Shown here in pieces: positions 1 to 11,164 of a stretch of 64,000 bases of DNA. Both the position numbers and the translations under genes were made by a program. The notes below the pieces were generated by a model. It worked only from the letters and a program-made list of their open reading frames with translations. It was not told the origin of the DNA and ran no database searches. Numbering within the stretch: position 1 is the stretch's first letter; each line of letters starts with the position of its first letter. The stretch is from positions 925,001 to 989,000 of the forward strand of contig JAQGEQ010000192.1 of the NCBI GenBank assembly GCA_034620365.1, given 5' to 3'. This stretch comes from Pegea sp. RAD2-039. Taxonomy: Eukaryota > Chordata > Thaliacea > Salpida > Salpidae.

Positions 1-57
1 ACTTTTAAGATAAAACTTTTAATAAAAAAATTTAGAAATCTTTAAGAGAAAGTTTAC

Positions 58-381
58 CTTAAAAGGGTTTTAAAAACTTGATTTTGCAAACTAATATTCC
101 AGCCGTTTTTGTTGAGTCCTTTGATTACATCTTCTTTCATAGTTGAAGTTAAAGTTGACATCTTTTCAGCTTCAACCTTAAAAATTATTATCATTTATTT
201 TTATGCTAAAAAAGCTGAAAATAAATAATCTCTAAAACTATAATCTTTTATTTTTTGTTAATATAACCACAAATTGAATCTAATTCACCTGAGCTGCTTT
301 TTTCATTTCAAAGAAAAAGTAATTTTCATTTAACTGATTTATACAATCAGTAATTTTAGAAGCTAAGTTGTCACAATCCAT
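58..381 (-). CDS. Partial unrecognised gene, first two exons
   Basis: Two exons on the minus strand are joined by a clean GT-AG intron. Exon 1 (289-381) opens with ATG and gives 31 codons beginning MDCDNLASKI. The donor reads CAG|gtgaat. Exon 2 (58-176) follows acceptor tttaag and continues in phase (VEAEKMSTLTSTMKEDVIKG...), ending in a phase-2 donor gtaaac at 57. The rest lies beyond the window edge. The peptide is mildly acidic and helical-looking with no motif I recognise. Exon phases agree and the frame is open, so I believe it is coding. A role is not assignable. Confidence 0.55.
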
Positions 382-1654
382 TTTATATTAATTAGATAAC
401 ATTAAATAATTTTACAAACTAAATGTTGTAAATTACAGTTTATCTAAAAATAAAAATAACATTTTATTAAAAATCAAAGTTAGAAAATTTGAAATAAAGT
501 GTTTTTAATTATTAAGATATTTTAAGAAAAATATAATTTTCTTTTTGATGATTTAATTAAAAATGTATTAACGAATATGTTTTGTTAAAAATTTTCAAGA
601 TCTTTTTTACTAGCACAAAATAAATATTACAAATATGATAAAAACAAGTTATCTTTTAATAATCTATTTATTAAGTTAAATACATTTTTGATATTAGCCT
701 AATTTTTAGTATTCAACTGATTTCTATTTGATAAAATATTTAAATTGCTTAATCAAAAGATAAAAATTACATTTTAATAAACTTAATTATGAAAATAAAA
801 CTTTTATTTTATGAGACTAAATTTAATTAATATTTGATTAGATAACTTTTCCAGTTTCGGTTTATACCTAGCATCAGGGGATTTCCCGAAGCTGAATTTT
901 AGTAGCTATGACGATGAAATATTTTTATATTTATTATTTTTCGTGAGAAATCCAACAAAATTTTAAAAATACTTGAATTAGTTTAATTAAAAAAATTTTT
1001 TATTTAGATAAATGATTTGATCATCTGTTCTAATTTTTTTGAGTTATTTACAATACGATCACCAATGAATAATAGTTTAATAAAGCTTAAAGATTCGTGA
1101 TTCAAAACTCTTAAATCTAAAAAAATTTTACTTTTTCGATCATATTGCTTTTTTGTGACAAGAACCAATTCTCGATAAAACTACAGATTTTTGAATTCTA
1201 ATTCTTTTCAACTTTATAAAATGGCAATTCATTTTTAATTTAAAGTATTTAAGAATAAATGTTATTTTTAATAAGTCTTTTGCTTGTTTAAATAATTGTA
1301 AATTTGAATCAATTTATCTCTAGTTTAAATTTTTGTGACTTATAAAACAATCAAAAATTTGTTTGAAAAAGTTATAAAAGTAGATTTAAAAAATATTTAT
1401 TTATAAAGATTATATTTCTTTTTTACACATCAACTTAAAAAAGATTTATTTGCTAAAAAACTAAATTTATTATGAAGCAGCGTATTCATGAAGGTAATGA
1501 AGACAGTGAATATACAAGAACAGCATAAGACGAAGCACAGTATATAGAATAGGTAAGAATTAAAAGTACAGTGATATAAAAACATATATTTACAGTTTGA
1601 CACATTTACAAGTTAGCCGCTTGTATATTTAGAATGAAGAAATATTATTAAGAT
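382..1654. other. Intergenic AT-rich stretch
   Basis: About 1.3 kb with no convincing gene. It holds one small GC-richer islet with a 9-bp stem (852-894, listed separately). Around 1471 there is a short open stretch that stops after 18 codons, which I do not call. Confidence 0.5.
851..925 (+). ncRNA. Possible structured small RNA or stem-loop element
   Basis: An isolated GC-richer islet sits in very AT-rich DNA. CAGTTTCGG (852-860) can pair with CCGAAGCTG (886-894): nine pairs, one of them G-T. The 25-nt loop contains a smaller CCT/AGG pairing. A uridine-rich single-stranded stretch follows. The layout resembles a small nuclear-type RNA, but I could not match it to U1, U2, U4, U5, U6 or a spliced leader. 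It could equally be a regulatory hairpin or chance. Strand is uncertain. Confidence 0.2.
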
Positions 1655-2622
1655 TTAAATCCAACATTTAAATTTAAAAAATTGAATCACTTCTGGATCA
1701 TCTTCTTTTCTTCGGTTAATTCCACAATAAACTGATCTTAACAAATCATTCTTGTAATTTTCTTCTAATGTTTTTACATGTTTTTCTAATATTCCTAAAT
1801 TTGAAATAAAATTATAATTTTTATTAAATTAATAAAATTTAGACAAATTTCAATACATAAAATTAAAACTGACCAAAACCCATTATCTGCCCCCATCTAA
1901 TCATATATTCAGCTAAACGCGGGTCTTCAAACTTCTTATGTTTCATCAAAATACCAACAACCTCACCATTTATATAAGCATCATCAAAAGATTCGTTTTC
2001 TGATGTAGGAAATCTACAATAAAAGATCAAATCAACATTCTAACTACATCAACAATTAATTACTTTGAAAATACATCAACTGCTGCCAGAGGATCACTTG
2101 ATACTAGAATCTCAGCCAGTTCTATATAAGCGTCATGATTCTACATTAAAGAAGAAATTAGGAGGTAGAAGAGAGTATTTTCAATCAACCTGTGGACAGA
2201 GCGCGATGACTTCTTCATATTTATCTTTAGCTTCGTTTTTTCTATCATCAGTTTTTGATAAAGCTCTTGCTAACTCTAAGCGAGTCAAATGACTCTTCAA
2301 ATTTGTTTTTGTTTGTTTTGGTTTGATTGGAGTTTCTATTTTCTTATCTTTATCCTCTACTACAGGAGGATTTGATTTCTTTTTTAAACATTCAATCAGT
2401 TAATGATGATTCGAAAGTAATTTTTGATTTACTCACTTTTAATGAATCTTTATTTGCTGTATCAGATGATAAAGATTTTGGGGGTGGAAGTGAAGACCTA
2501 GTAGTCCTGTTAGGAGCTCTTCCACGAATAGCATTTCGATTTACACCTCTTTTATTTGGTGTGATTTTAACATTAGAAGTTTTCATTTTATTTGATTTAA
2601 TATCTTTTGTTGGAGTTTGCAT
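1655..2622 (-). CDS. TPR-like 243-aa protein, unrecognised
   Basis: Five exons on the minus strand: 2437-2622, 2190-2378, 2064-2140, 1874-2013 and 1655-1794. All have GT-AG borders and matching phases, giving 243 residues and a TAA stop. The first ~70 residues are basic and Ser/Thr/Pro-rich (probably disordered). A helical segment containing YEEVIALCP and AYIELAEILV reads like one TPR-type helix pair. The C-terminal ~90 residues are well structured, with FEDPRLAEYMIRWGQIMGFG and a closing KFKCWI. I do not recognise the family. The ORF is open upstream of the ATG to an acceptor-like site near 2690. A weak donor (GAA|gtacct) in the last exon of the upstream U-box/TPR gene would splice to it in phase, so this may be that gene's C-terminus rather than a separate gene. 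Confidence 0.6.
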
Positions 2623-2760
2623 TTTGGTGTTTTCAGCAGTTTTTTGTTTTATTTTTCCACCATTTTTGTTCTATTGCAAATACAAAACACTTTTATGAAC
2701 AGATAGAAACTGAATTAAGTAATTTTAAAAGAATTAAAATTATAAATTGTTTAGCTTGAT

Positions 2761-5700
2761 TTATTTTTTCATAAAACCTGTGATTGCTTTAGGTACTTCC
2801 CCTTCAGCTAATTTTCCTTCTAATCTTATACTTTCAGTGAAGCAAGTTATAGCTTCATCAAGGAGGTAGATCTTTGGGTAGTTGGATGTGATTGAATACT
2901 GATAAATTGAGAATTGAGCACACCCAAGAAGATATAAGGCTTCACTATCACAAGGATTTAGTGATACAAGTTTCTGAGCAATCTGTTTTAAAAAGAAATT
3001 TCTAATTTTTTTTTAAGAAAAAAAGTTTCAAAAAACCTGTTCTTGAAGATTCAATAGTTTGGAATCATTACTGCTTACGCTGCATCGTATAAGAGCAGAT
3101 ATATATTTGCTTCGTTGAATTATCAGTTGTGGTTCATTTATTAATTTTAATAATTCATGATGTGAAGATAACAGAATCCATTCTATCTGATGAAAGTTAA
3201 ATGTTTTCGGGAAACACAAAAAAACTTTGAAAATTGCTTACTTGTTTATACAAATTACTTTTATTTGTATACATCGAAGATAAAGCCATGCTTGCATTTA
3301 AAGCAATCCTAGAAAATAAGGTTTTCGAATAAGAAACCGAAGATAGATTCTGAGTAACTTACGTATGCAAGACATATTTAGCTGAAGGATAATCTTTGCG
3401 AGGATTCTTTGAAAGATTTTCAGCAAGAATAAAAAATGATTCGTAAACAAGTAAATTTGTCAATCTCCAAAAATCTTCACAATAAAAGTCAGTTGAAGAA
3501 GATGTAACCATTCCTAAAATAAATATTTCAATTATTTGTTTAAATTACTTTTTAAATATTTAAACCATTTAAATCAACATCAGTAAATCTTCTAAGGAGC
3601 CAATGATTAAATCCTTGATGTAGATATTTAATAGCTTCATCTTGTTCACTCTTAGTAGCATCATCTCTCATCATTAGAGCATAACCGTACAAAAATCTTG
3701 AAAAGTAAAATTCAAATTTTCAATATTAAAAATTAAAGAAAAATATTTAAATTTGTAGAAAATTTGAAGAAGCAGAATATCTGGAAGGGAACTCCGCCCC
3801 ATTTGCCCTGGTACCCAAGTGAATTGTTAGTGGTGGTTTCCCAGGACATCGGTCCACATCACCTCTTCCTCCTTGTCGATATCCTCTGATGTTGACTTCT
3901 ACGGATGCAGCTCTCTAAGACATCCAGTCTTGATCCTCATCTTTATCAGACGCCCAGGAACCTCTCTACTATAAGACCCAACTTTCTTATTTCTAACTTT
4001 CTATATCTTTTATTACAACTAGCTTCTTATATTTGTCAAACTCTCTCAGTAATAAGTCTCTACTTACTCCAAATATTATCAATTAAATACCAAATAATAA
4101 TTTACAAATTTGATGGAACTTTTTGTTACCTGGCTTCGATATTAAGTGGTTCTATTCGAAGAGCAGTTTGAAGGATTTTAACAGCCTCTGTGTAAGAGCA
4201 TTCTTTAATCTTAAACCGTGCAACATGGAAATTTGCCACAAAATTTTTGCTGTCAGTCTTCAGAGCATCCTTATACTTTAGATTAGCTTGAACTAACGCC
4301 TCGTTTTTGATTTTCCAAATAATTTCACCTTCCTTTAAATAACAATCATCAAAAATTACTGAAATAATCTACTGATAAATTTATCACAAAAAACAATAAT
4401 TTGTAATTTCAAAAAAATTGTTTTGAAACCTTTTTAACACTTTTCGATCGCCAATTATATAACCCTTGTACATGATCAGCTTGACTTGACTTCCCAGACC
4501 TTAAAAGATCTTTATACTCAGCATCAATTGCTTTAAGCTGTTCAGCTATTGGATGATTATGAGCAATTCCTCTTAAACTACAAATAGCAAAACATTCTTC
4601 CAACTTTGAACTTTCTTTTGCTTCTTCATTCGTATCGATTAAAGAGTTTGAATTTTTCTAAAAAAGATTTTCTTTTAAATAAAATTTAAATAATTTTTAT
4701 AATACTTGAAAATAAAATTTTTTGATTTTTAAAAAGTTAATTTTAATCATAATCAGCTGGTTCAGAAATTAGCACCTCAATTTGTAAAAAGTTTCACGAA
4801 CCTCTAGATCGATTTGAAAAAGCTCTTTTAAGAAGTCTTGCTCTTCTAATGAATGCCCTAACTTCATATGAAACATAGAATCACGTGACTTGTTCTTGAT
4901 ACAAGCTGCATATTTTATAGAAATTTCTTTCAAATCTTCTTTAATAGAATTTTCTTTTTCTTCAAACAGATCAATTCCTATAAAAATTTACTTTTTATTT
5001 TCTCGAACAAATTTTATTATTTTTATGAAATTAGTTGTTTAAAGAGAATAAGGAATATTATATTATAATTATTATATATTTAATATTAGTTAACAATTGT
5101 TCTGAATATTTTTTACCAAATGATTTTGGTAATTTAGATTTGTAACTTTTTATGAGATTTTCAATATTTGTCAACAACAAATCGTGACTTTCTCCTGTAG
5201 ACATATGTTCCAGTCTTTTCTCCCAATTTCTGACCTGTAAGACACACAATTATCAAATCTTTAAGATTCATAAATAACTTCCCTTTTATCAATTTTTTTA
5301 GTTGTTCAATTTTTAAAAAATTAGGAAATATTTCTACCTCAACTAAATGATCAGGATGAAAAGGTTTGGAAGAACTGGATTTGAACCATTCACTTTCAGT
5401 TATGTCTTCAGATTGAAGGTGAAGAGTAAACTTTTCTATCCTACTTTTGATAGAAGGAGCAATTTCACTTATTTTTGTGTCATCAGTAATTCCTGCAAAT
5501 TATAAAAAGATTTTATTTAAAGTTTTTGAAATTGAGTAAGTACATTAGTAGCAGGAACCTAGAACACCCGCGAGGTAGCTAGTTGGACAAAGAAGAAGAT
5601 GAAAGAAAGTTGGGTCTTATAGTAGAGTGGAGAGGTTCCTGGGCGTCTGATAAAGATGAGGATCAAGACTGGATGTCTTAGGGAGCTGCATCCGTAGAAT

Positions 5701-8060
5701 TTAATATCAGAGGATATCGACAAGGAGGAAGAGGTAATTCGGACCGATGTTCTGGGAAACCACCACTAATAATTCACTTGGGTACCAGGGCAAATGGGGC
5801 GGGGTTCCCTTCCAGGATATTTTAAGATCTCTGAATTCTAGTTGAAGATTTACTAAAAATTATTTACTTCAAATGTTTAGTGAAATTTACGATTTAAGAA
5901 GAAATAAGAACCTTTATCAAGATAAGGTGATACACCAAGAAGACCTGAGACTTTTTTATCTGCGTCAACATCAATGACATTCCAATTATCTTTTAATGGA
6001 GAACCATCAAAAGGATTCATTTTCAACCTGAAAAAATCCCATTTACATTTGTTAAAAATCTTCAATAGTTTGATTTCTACTTTTAATCAAAAATCAATTA
6101 GTTTTTGAAATTCTGAAATTTTTAGAAAATGAAATTTCTTGTAAAATGAAATAAATGAGATTTTGGAATTATAAGTTTTTATTTTGTTCATTAAACTCAA
6201 CTTTTTGAATATTTATAAATTAAGAAAATAATTTCTTTTCAAGTAATATTTGAATTGATAACTTTTTTTCTCAATTTATTTTTTCTTTGAAACATTCATC
6301 AATAATAATAAAAGAAATATGAAAAAATTGAAGAGTATTGAACAAGATCAAGATAAAAATATAAAAAACCTCCTTATAAGGAGCTCAATGCAAGGTTGTG
6401 AGATGAAAGTTGTTGAGTTGAGGTTAATTGGACAAAAGATCGGGGACAGTGACACTGGACATTGAAACTTTGAAGACAAACTCTGATCTTTGATAAAAAT
6501 TGGCCAAGGAAACTGGTTTCGTCGAATTATTACCAAATAATCCTAAAAAAAAATTTGTTAAGTTAGCTCAGAGTATAAAACATTGATGTAAAAACAAAAT
6601 AGATTTCTTCTACTGATGAAGATAGTCTGTGTAAGGTCCGAAGAAGTCTAAACTATTCAGGGCAGTCCTATTTAACCATTTGTGCCACAGTTTAAGGACC
6701 ACAGCAGGTTTAGAGGGTTTCAAAAAACTCAATTATGAAAAAAGATAATAATTAAAGATTTTGTTATTTAGCATCAAATATAATCTTGATTAATCATATA
6801 GTCATCAAAACATTAATTTATGATAAAAATATAAACTATTTAGAAATATTTCATAAATATATTCAATTCAAAATTTTATATAAAGTTATACAAATATCAT
6901 CAATGTTTTTATATTTAATGTTATTTGATTTTCTAAGAATTGAAATTTTCATGAAGCTTACTAAAGTATTTGATAAATCGACTGAAGTAACAGAAACTTT
7001 GATGGAAGTTTCACCAAAATTTAATTGGACCTTAGATGAAGTTGTAGCAACATCATCAATAGTAACTTTGCATTTCTTATCTGCTGCAATTACATCTACA
7101 ACAATTTCTCCTAAAGTAGCAGACGCAACAACTAAAAATAAAAAAAAAGTATAAAATATATAAAAGAAAATATTTCCTAATAAATTGGATACTAATTCAT
7201 GAATTGTAATTTAAAAATTTATCTTCTTATTAAAACAGATATTTCTCTTAAATCAAGTAATCTAACCATTATATTCAACTATATCAGATGCAAATGAGGG
7301 TTGCAAATTGCCATTTGATAAAGAAAGTTTTTGTAAAGAGGCATCTTTTGCAGAAAGTCGTTTTATTCTTACAAAGCAGATCGTTTTATTCTTACAAAGT
7401 ATTTTTTAATACTTCCATCTTCTGCTGTGACTTCAATGCAGATATCATTAACTTTATCTTCCATTAGTTCAACTAGTTTATCTTCATTACTACCCTTAAA
7501 TAAATTACTTTATTAGAGATTAATAAATTATGTCCGGATGTTTATCAATGTTTGCAAATCAATTTTGTTATAAATTTTTATCCCACTAATAATATGATTA
7601 TTTCAATAAACTACTTATTAAGGTATAGACAGCTACCTTTTAGTATAAAAATAAATTCTGAAATAAAATTCTATTTAATTGATTTTAAATAAAAACATAT
7701 TAGCATTGCCAACACAAAAAAAATAAACTATATTTTATGAATTAGCTATTTCAAAAAATATATTTCCAATTTTGTATTATCTTTTATAATTATTATAGAT
7801 TAGAAATAATTATTACTTTTAGTTGAAATAAAGGTTTTCTTTTGTATAATACATGGGTTTTGTTAATAAGTTAGAATATATCAGATATAAATACTCACAA
7901 CCACATAATATGAGGCACCACTGTCACTTGTTAAACAATCAAATTTAACTTTATCAACATCACTGGTTACAGTTGATTCATATTTAGTAATATTTGGTTG
8001 GAATGTTGGTTTTAGTTTTGCTGGTGTTATTCGAAGGTGTTGTAAATCACAATTATCCAT
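2761..8060 (-). CDS. Cadherin-like / U-box-like / TPR protein, frame broken
   Basis: Fifteen exons: 7899-8060, 7267-7494, 6962-7131, 6370-6542, 5912-6027, 5338-5492, 5117-5234, 4802-4977, 4430-4657, 4130-4332, 3566-3696, 3363-3513, 3242-3308, 3037-3186, 2761-2982. Phases agree, and the total is 809 codons once a 23-bp duplication is discounted. The N-terminus has two or more cadherin-like beta-sandwich repeats (LRITPAKLKPTFQPNITKYE; LQKLSLSNGNLQPSF; repeat ends such as ICIEVTAEDGSIKKYFVRIK and YLVIIRR). Next comes a Cys-rich module (FQCPVSLSPIFCPINL...) running into MNPFDGSPLKDNW, which resembles the U-box/RING pattern and suggests ubiquitin-ligase activity. The rest is helical with TPR units (YTEAVKILQTALRIEPLNIEA; AQKLVSLNPCDSEALYLLG). 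Domain calls are from pattern memory. The 23-bp tandem duplication in exon 2 (second copy 7358-7380) shifts the frame. Confidence 0.7.
3776..3988 (+). repeat. Dispersed GC-rich repeat, copy 1
   Basis: About 213 bp, in intron 10 of the U-box/TPR gene. It begins AATATCTGGAAGGGAACTCC and ends near AAGACCCAACTTTCTT. It is strikingly more GC-rich than the intron around it. Copies at 5552-5822 (inverted) and 19202-19390 are over 90% identical by eye. It is likely a short interspersed element; no obvious pol III boxes or target-site duplications were found. Confidence 0.85.
5552..5822 (-). repeat. Dispersed GC-rich repeat, copy 2 (inverted)
   Basis: This is the longest copy, in intron 5 of the U-box/TPR gene and in opposite orientation to copies 1 and 3. 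It carries an extra ~80 bp bounded by CAGGAACC (5552-5559) and its complement GGTTCCTG (5634-5641). On the plus strand the 3' part has an open frame of about 42 codons (starting [12 protein letters not shown] in copy 3), which may be remnant coding sequence or chance. Confidence 0.85.
6543..6961. other. Long intron of the U-box/TPR gene
   Basis: At about 420 bp this intron is longer than most in the gene. It includes a less AT-rich patch at 6630-6725 whose minus strand keeps an open frame for about 35 codons. I do not recognise it, and it does not splice in phase. Confidence 0.4.
7358..7399. repeat. 23-bp tandem duplication inside an exon
   Basis: A 19-bp core at 7358-7376 recurs exactly at 7381-7399, offset by 23 bp. 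Read on the minus strand, one copy gives ...KKYFVRIKRLSAKDASLQKLS..., which fits the linker between cadherin-like repeats. Two copies shift the frame and bring in a TAA. No GT-AG intron I tried restores the frame. Confidence 0.85.
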
Positions 8061-8491
8061 TTTTATAAAAATCAATTCACTTAATTATAGCAACAGAGAA
8101 AATAATACCACAAAACCTACTTGATAAACTCTTTAATAACAAGTAAATACAATTATATAATAGACAAGTTAGATAGTTTTTACATGTAATGAAATTAAAC
8201 ATAAATTCAATAAAATTAGAAACACAAGTTTGAATTACTTTGACAAACAAAAAACATTCTTTTCTTATTGTTAGAATCAATTGAACTGAAATTAAAATTT
8301 TATTTTCACTTACGAAAACAACTGCAAGACATTCAATATCTACTTTGAGAAAAATATTACACAAGAAAAGATAGAAAATAAAAATCTAACTCTTTTTCAT
8401 ATCTATTCTTTGATTATAACAAAAACTATATTTATAGTTATAGAAAGACAGAAATAATGAAATGAGTAGAGGTACAATATTTTGATAAATG
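8061..8491. terminator. Spacer with dynein light chain poly(A) signal
   Basis: This is the 3' side of the dynein light chain gene and the promoter side of the U-box/TPR gene. AATAAA on the minus strand occurs at 8299-8304, about 190 bp after the dynein stop, and is the likely poly(A) signal. Transcription of the next gene therefore starts within about 240 bp. Confidence 0.45.
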
Positions 8492-8833
8492 TTATATTGC
8501 AAGTCCAAATACACTAACAATACAATACATGCTTTTATTTTCCCATCTTAAAGTGCAGCTGCCATCAGTAGCATTATCCCAATAACATGAACTAGCTGTA
8601 TGTAAGCCTGCCCCATTCTTTTGCATAATTACAGCAGTAACAATGTATTTGAAAGGTCGACCAAGCTTCGTGAGTTGATTCAAACACTGTTCCACAACGT
8701 TTGAAGTCCACTGATTTACTTTATTATGTTGATAAGCATTTCCTCCTATTGTATTTTCAATTGATTCTTTGATAACGTTACTGACATCATCTACAACAAA
8801 AGTTGTTGCTTCATCTCCTTGATAATCATCCAT
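8492..8833 (-). CDS. DYNLT1: Dynein light chain Tctex-type (DYNLT1/3-like)
   Basis: A single uninterrupted ORF of 113 aa, the usual length of the family. It matches vertebrate DYNLT1 along its whole length: opening [20 protein letters not shown], the central [20 protein letters not shown], the [20 protein letters not shown] strand and the final [12 protein letters not shown]. The protein dimerises and binds the intermediate chain of cytoplasmic dynein, linking cargo to the motor. Start is the ATG at 8831-8833; no upstream in-frame ATG fits. It has no introns, unlike almost every neighbour. DYNLT1 and DYNLT3 cannot be separated confidently here. Confidence 0.96.
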   Translation of the reverse strand: MDDYQGDEATTFVVDDVSNVIKESIENTIGGNAYQHNKVNQWTSNVVEQCLNQLTKLGRPFKYIVTAVIMQKNGAGLHTASSCYWDNATDGSCTLRWENKSMYCIVSVFGLAI

Positions 8834-11164
8834 TATAAAAGCAGATTTAGGAATTTTCAGATAAATTTATTAGATAATTAACTGAAAATATCAAATATAT
8901 CATTTGTATATAGAATTCATGAAGTTTATGTAAATTTTATATTTATAAACTATTTCTAGTAAACTTACAAAAACTCAAATTTTATTAAAAATTAATTTAA
9001 ATATATAAAATTATTTTTAGTTATTAGAAAATAAAAGTTTCTAAAAGATTAATGTCTAAATTACAAATTTTTAAAACAAATTTATTATTAGTTAAATAAA
9101 TTATTTTATTTGCAGTAGTTGAAAAAGAAGAAATGAAACCAATACAACTTTATTAATCAACATTTGTAATACTCTAATAGAAAATAGTTTTTATTAACAT
9201 TAAATATATCTCATAAAAAAATGAATATCATAACAAAAAATAAATCACTTTTTAAACAATATTTCAAATATATTACAAATAAATTTAAAAAGTATTATCT
9301 TCATTCATAATAATACTAAATTATTTATTATTATTTACTCTTAAGTATTTACTATTATATTCATTTAAGTAAAATCTGTTTATTATATATATATAATATT
9401 TACTTAGAAATATTGTGCACACTTAAAAAATAAAAATACGATTACAGAAAATGAAAAGCTAAAAATAAACTTTTAATAAATTTATGAAACTTCTAGAGTA
9501 TAATAAAAAAAAACATTAAGAAGAAATATTTTTACTAGTAATCACAACATGTAATCAAATAGTAAATAATACTCATTTAAAAAAATTTTAATTATAAAAC
9601 AAACTTTTAGGATTAAATATTACATATTTTGTATATAGCAGCCTATGTACCAGCTTATAACAACTAAAAAATAAATTAATATATTATTGACAGATACACC
9701 CGCAATACTCTAAAGTATAGGCTCAAATATAAAATACATCAATTATTACCAATTCTAAATAGATTTTTTAGTAAAATTACTGAAAAATGATTATAAATTG
9801 ACTTAATTATGTAAAGATAAACAAGCGATTAGACTGAGATGCAGTTCTAGGATAAGTAAAGCGTTGCTTAGCGATTTCACAAAACTTCAATTATTCTATA
9901 ATTTACAAAAAAGCTTTTGATAAAACCTTTTCGCTAAATAAGTTATTTAACTAAATTTTAAATTGTATTTGTATTAAATGATTCGTAAAACTATAGAACT
10001 AACAATCTAGAAGGAAATAAAATAACTAAAATATTTGTAACAAAAAATTAAATTCTAGCTTCGTTATGTATATTTTCTAAATGCAGAACTTCACTTATAA
10101 CGATATAATTTATCTTTTGAATATAGAAGTCATTTGAATAACTTGCTTGCTAACTTGAACCATCATATTCTAAATTGTTATTCAAAAGGTGTTCCTTAGC
10201 TCTTTTAAAGAGAGCTATTTCTACAATTTATCAGTAAGAAAAGGTTTTGTTGTTGTTTTGTGGAAAATTTTTAGCAGTTCAAAGTGCAAAAATGAACAAA
10301 TCTTACTTCTATGTTCATCTCAAGATTTGATTTAGCTTTGCTATCATTACAAATCAGAGTGATCGCACTGTTAAAGAGAAACCTCGAATTTTAACATCTT
10401 GTATATAAGACCTTTCATTTAAAGTATCACATTTATCCCAGTGGAGCAATAATGACTAATTACAAGACTAAAGAACGTACAAATTGAATTTCGTTTTGTC
10501 AAAATAGTTTCTTATGTCTTATTAGCTTTAATTATTTGACATCTTTGTTATGAAGCTATGCCTTAGACCAGCAGCTTGCCGAGTTTATTTTATTGCTGTA
10601 ATTACGTGCTGACCTTTTTGTAACATCATGCAAACTAATCTGATGCATTTATTTACTTAATTTAGTAGCCCACAACTAAAAACTCTATCTAGAGCAAGAC
10701 TGGTCCAGGAGTCAACAGGTTTGTAAAACTCAATGAGCTGTACAGATTATTTACATACCAATCAAAATAAATGATTTCGGTAGGATGTCAAAAATCTTAA
10801 ACTTTTTACATTCTAGGACACATTAATGAAGACCTATCAAATGCTGTCGATTTAGATGTTAGAGCTGATGACTAATGCTTCCGAATTCTTATTAAAAAAA
10901 CTGAATCAAGAATCTATAAAATGCAGTTTTGTAAATTGTAGATTAATTTGATTCATTTATTGGCTAAACGTTTTGAGATTGAAAATATTTGAGTTAAAAT
11001 GTTATTCCTGTCTTTATTCCTTTTATTCTCACAAATAAATAAAAACATTTATAAACTGATCAAATTTATTCCAGTATCATAAACTTCTTCAAAAAATAAG
11101 TTCCAAAAAAAACTTTTTTGAAATTTCTTGAATGAGTCGAAGATACAATTTGAAAAGTTAGAAT
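8834..11164. other. Intergenic AT-rich stretch
   Basis: About 2.3 kb without a supportable gene. The segment 10130-10980 is less AT-rich than its surroundings, but its six frames are full of stops. AATAAA on the minus strand at 11065-11070, 95 bp after the eL39 stop, is the likely eL39 poly(A) signal. Confidence 0.55.

Noticed and set aside
1471..1540. Short plus-strand open frame starting MKQRIHEGNEDSEYTRTA
   Set aside because: Stops after 18 codons and no downstream exon could be joined with confidence.
6630..6725. Less AT-rich patch in an intron with a ~35-codon minus-strand frame
   Set aside because: Cannot be spliced in phase with the host gene and matches no family I recognise; possibly a transposon scrap.
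6786..7154. Plus-strand 122-codon open frame
   Set aside because: It is the antisense of exon 3 of the cadherin-like/U-box/TPR gene, whose minus-strand reading fits the beta-sandwich pattern and splice phases.
7345..7396. The 23-bp duplication as a newly created 51-bp intron (GTAAGA ... AAAAG)
   Set aside because: Removing those 51 bases leaves the downstream codons out of frame, so it does not rescue the protein.
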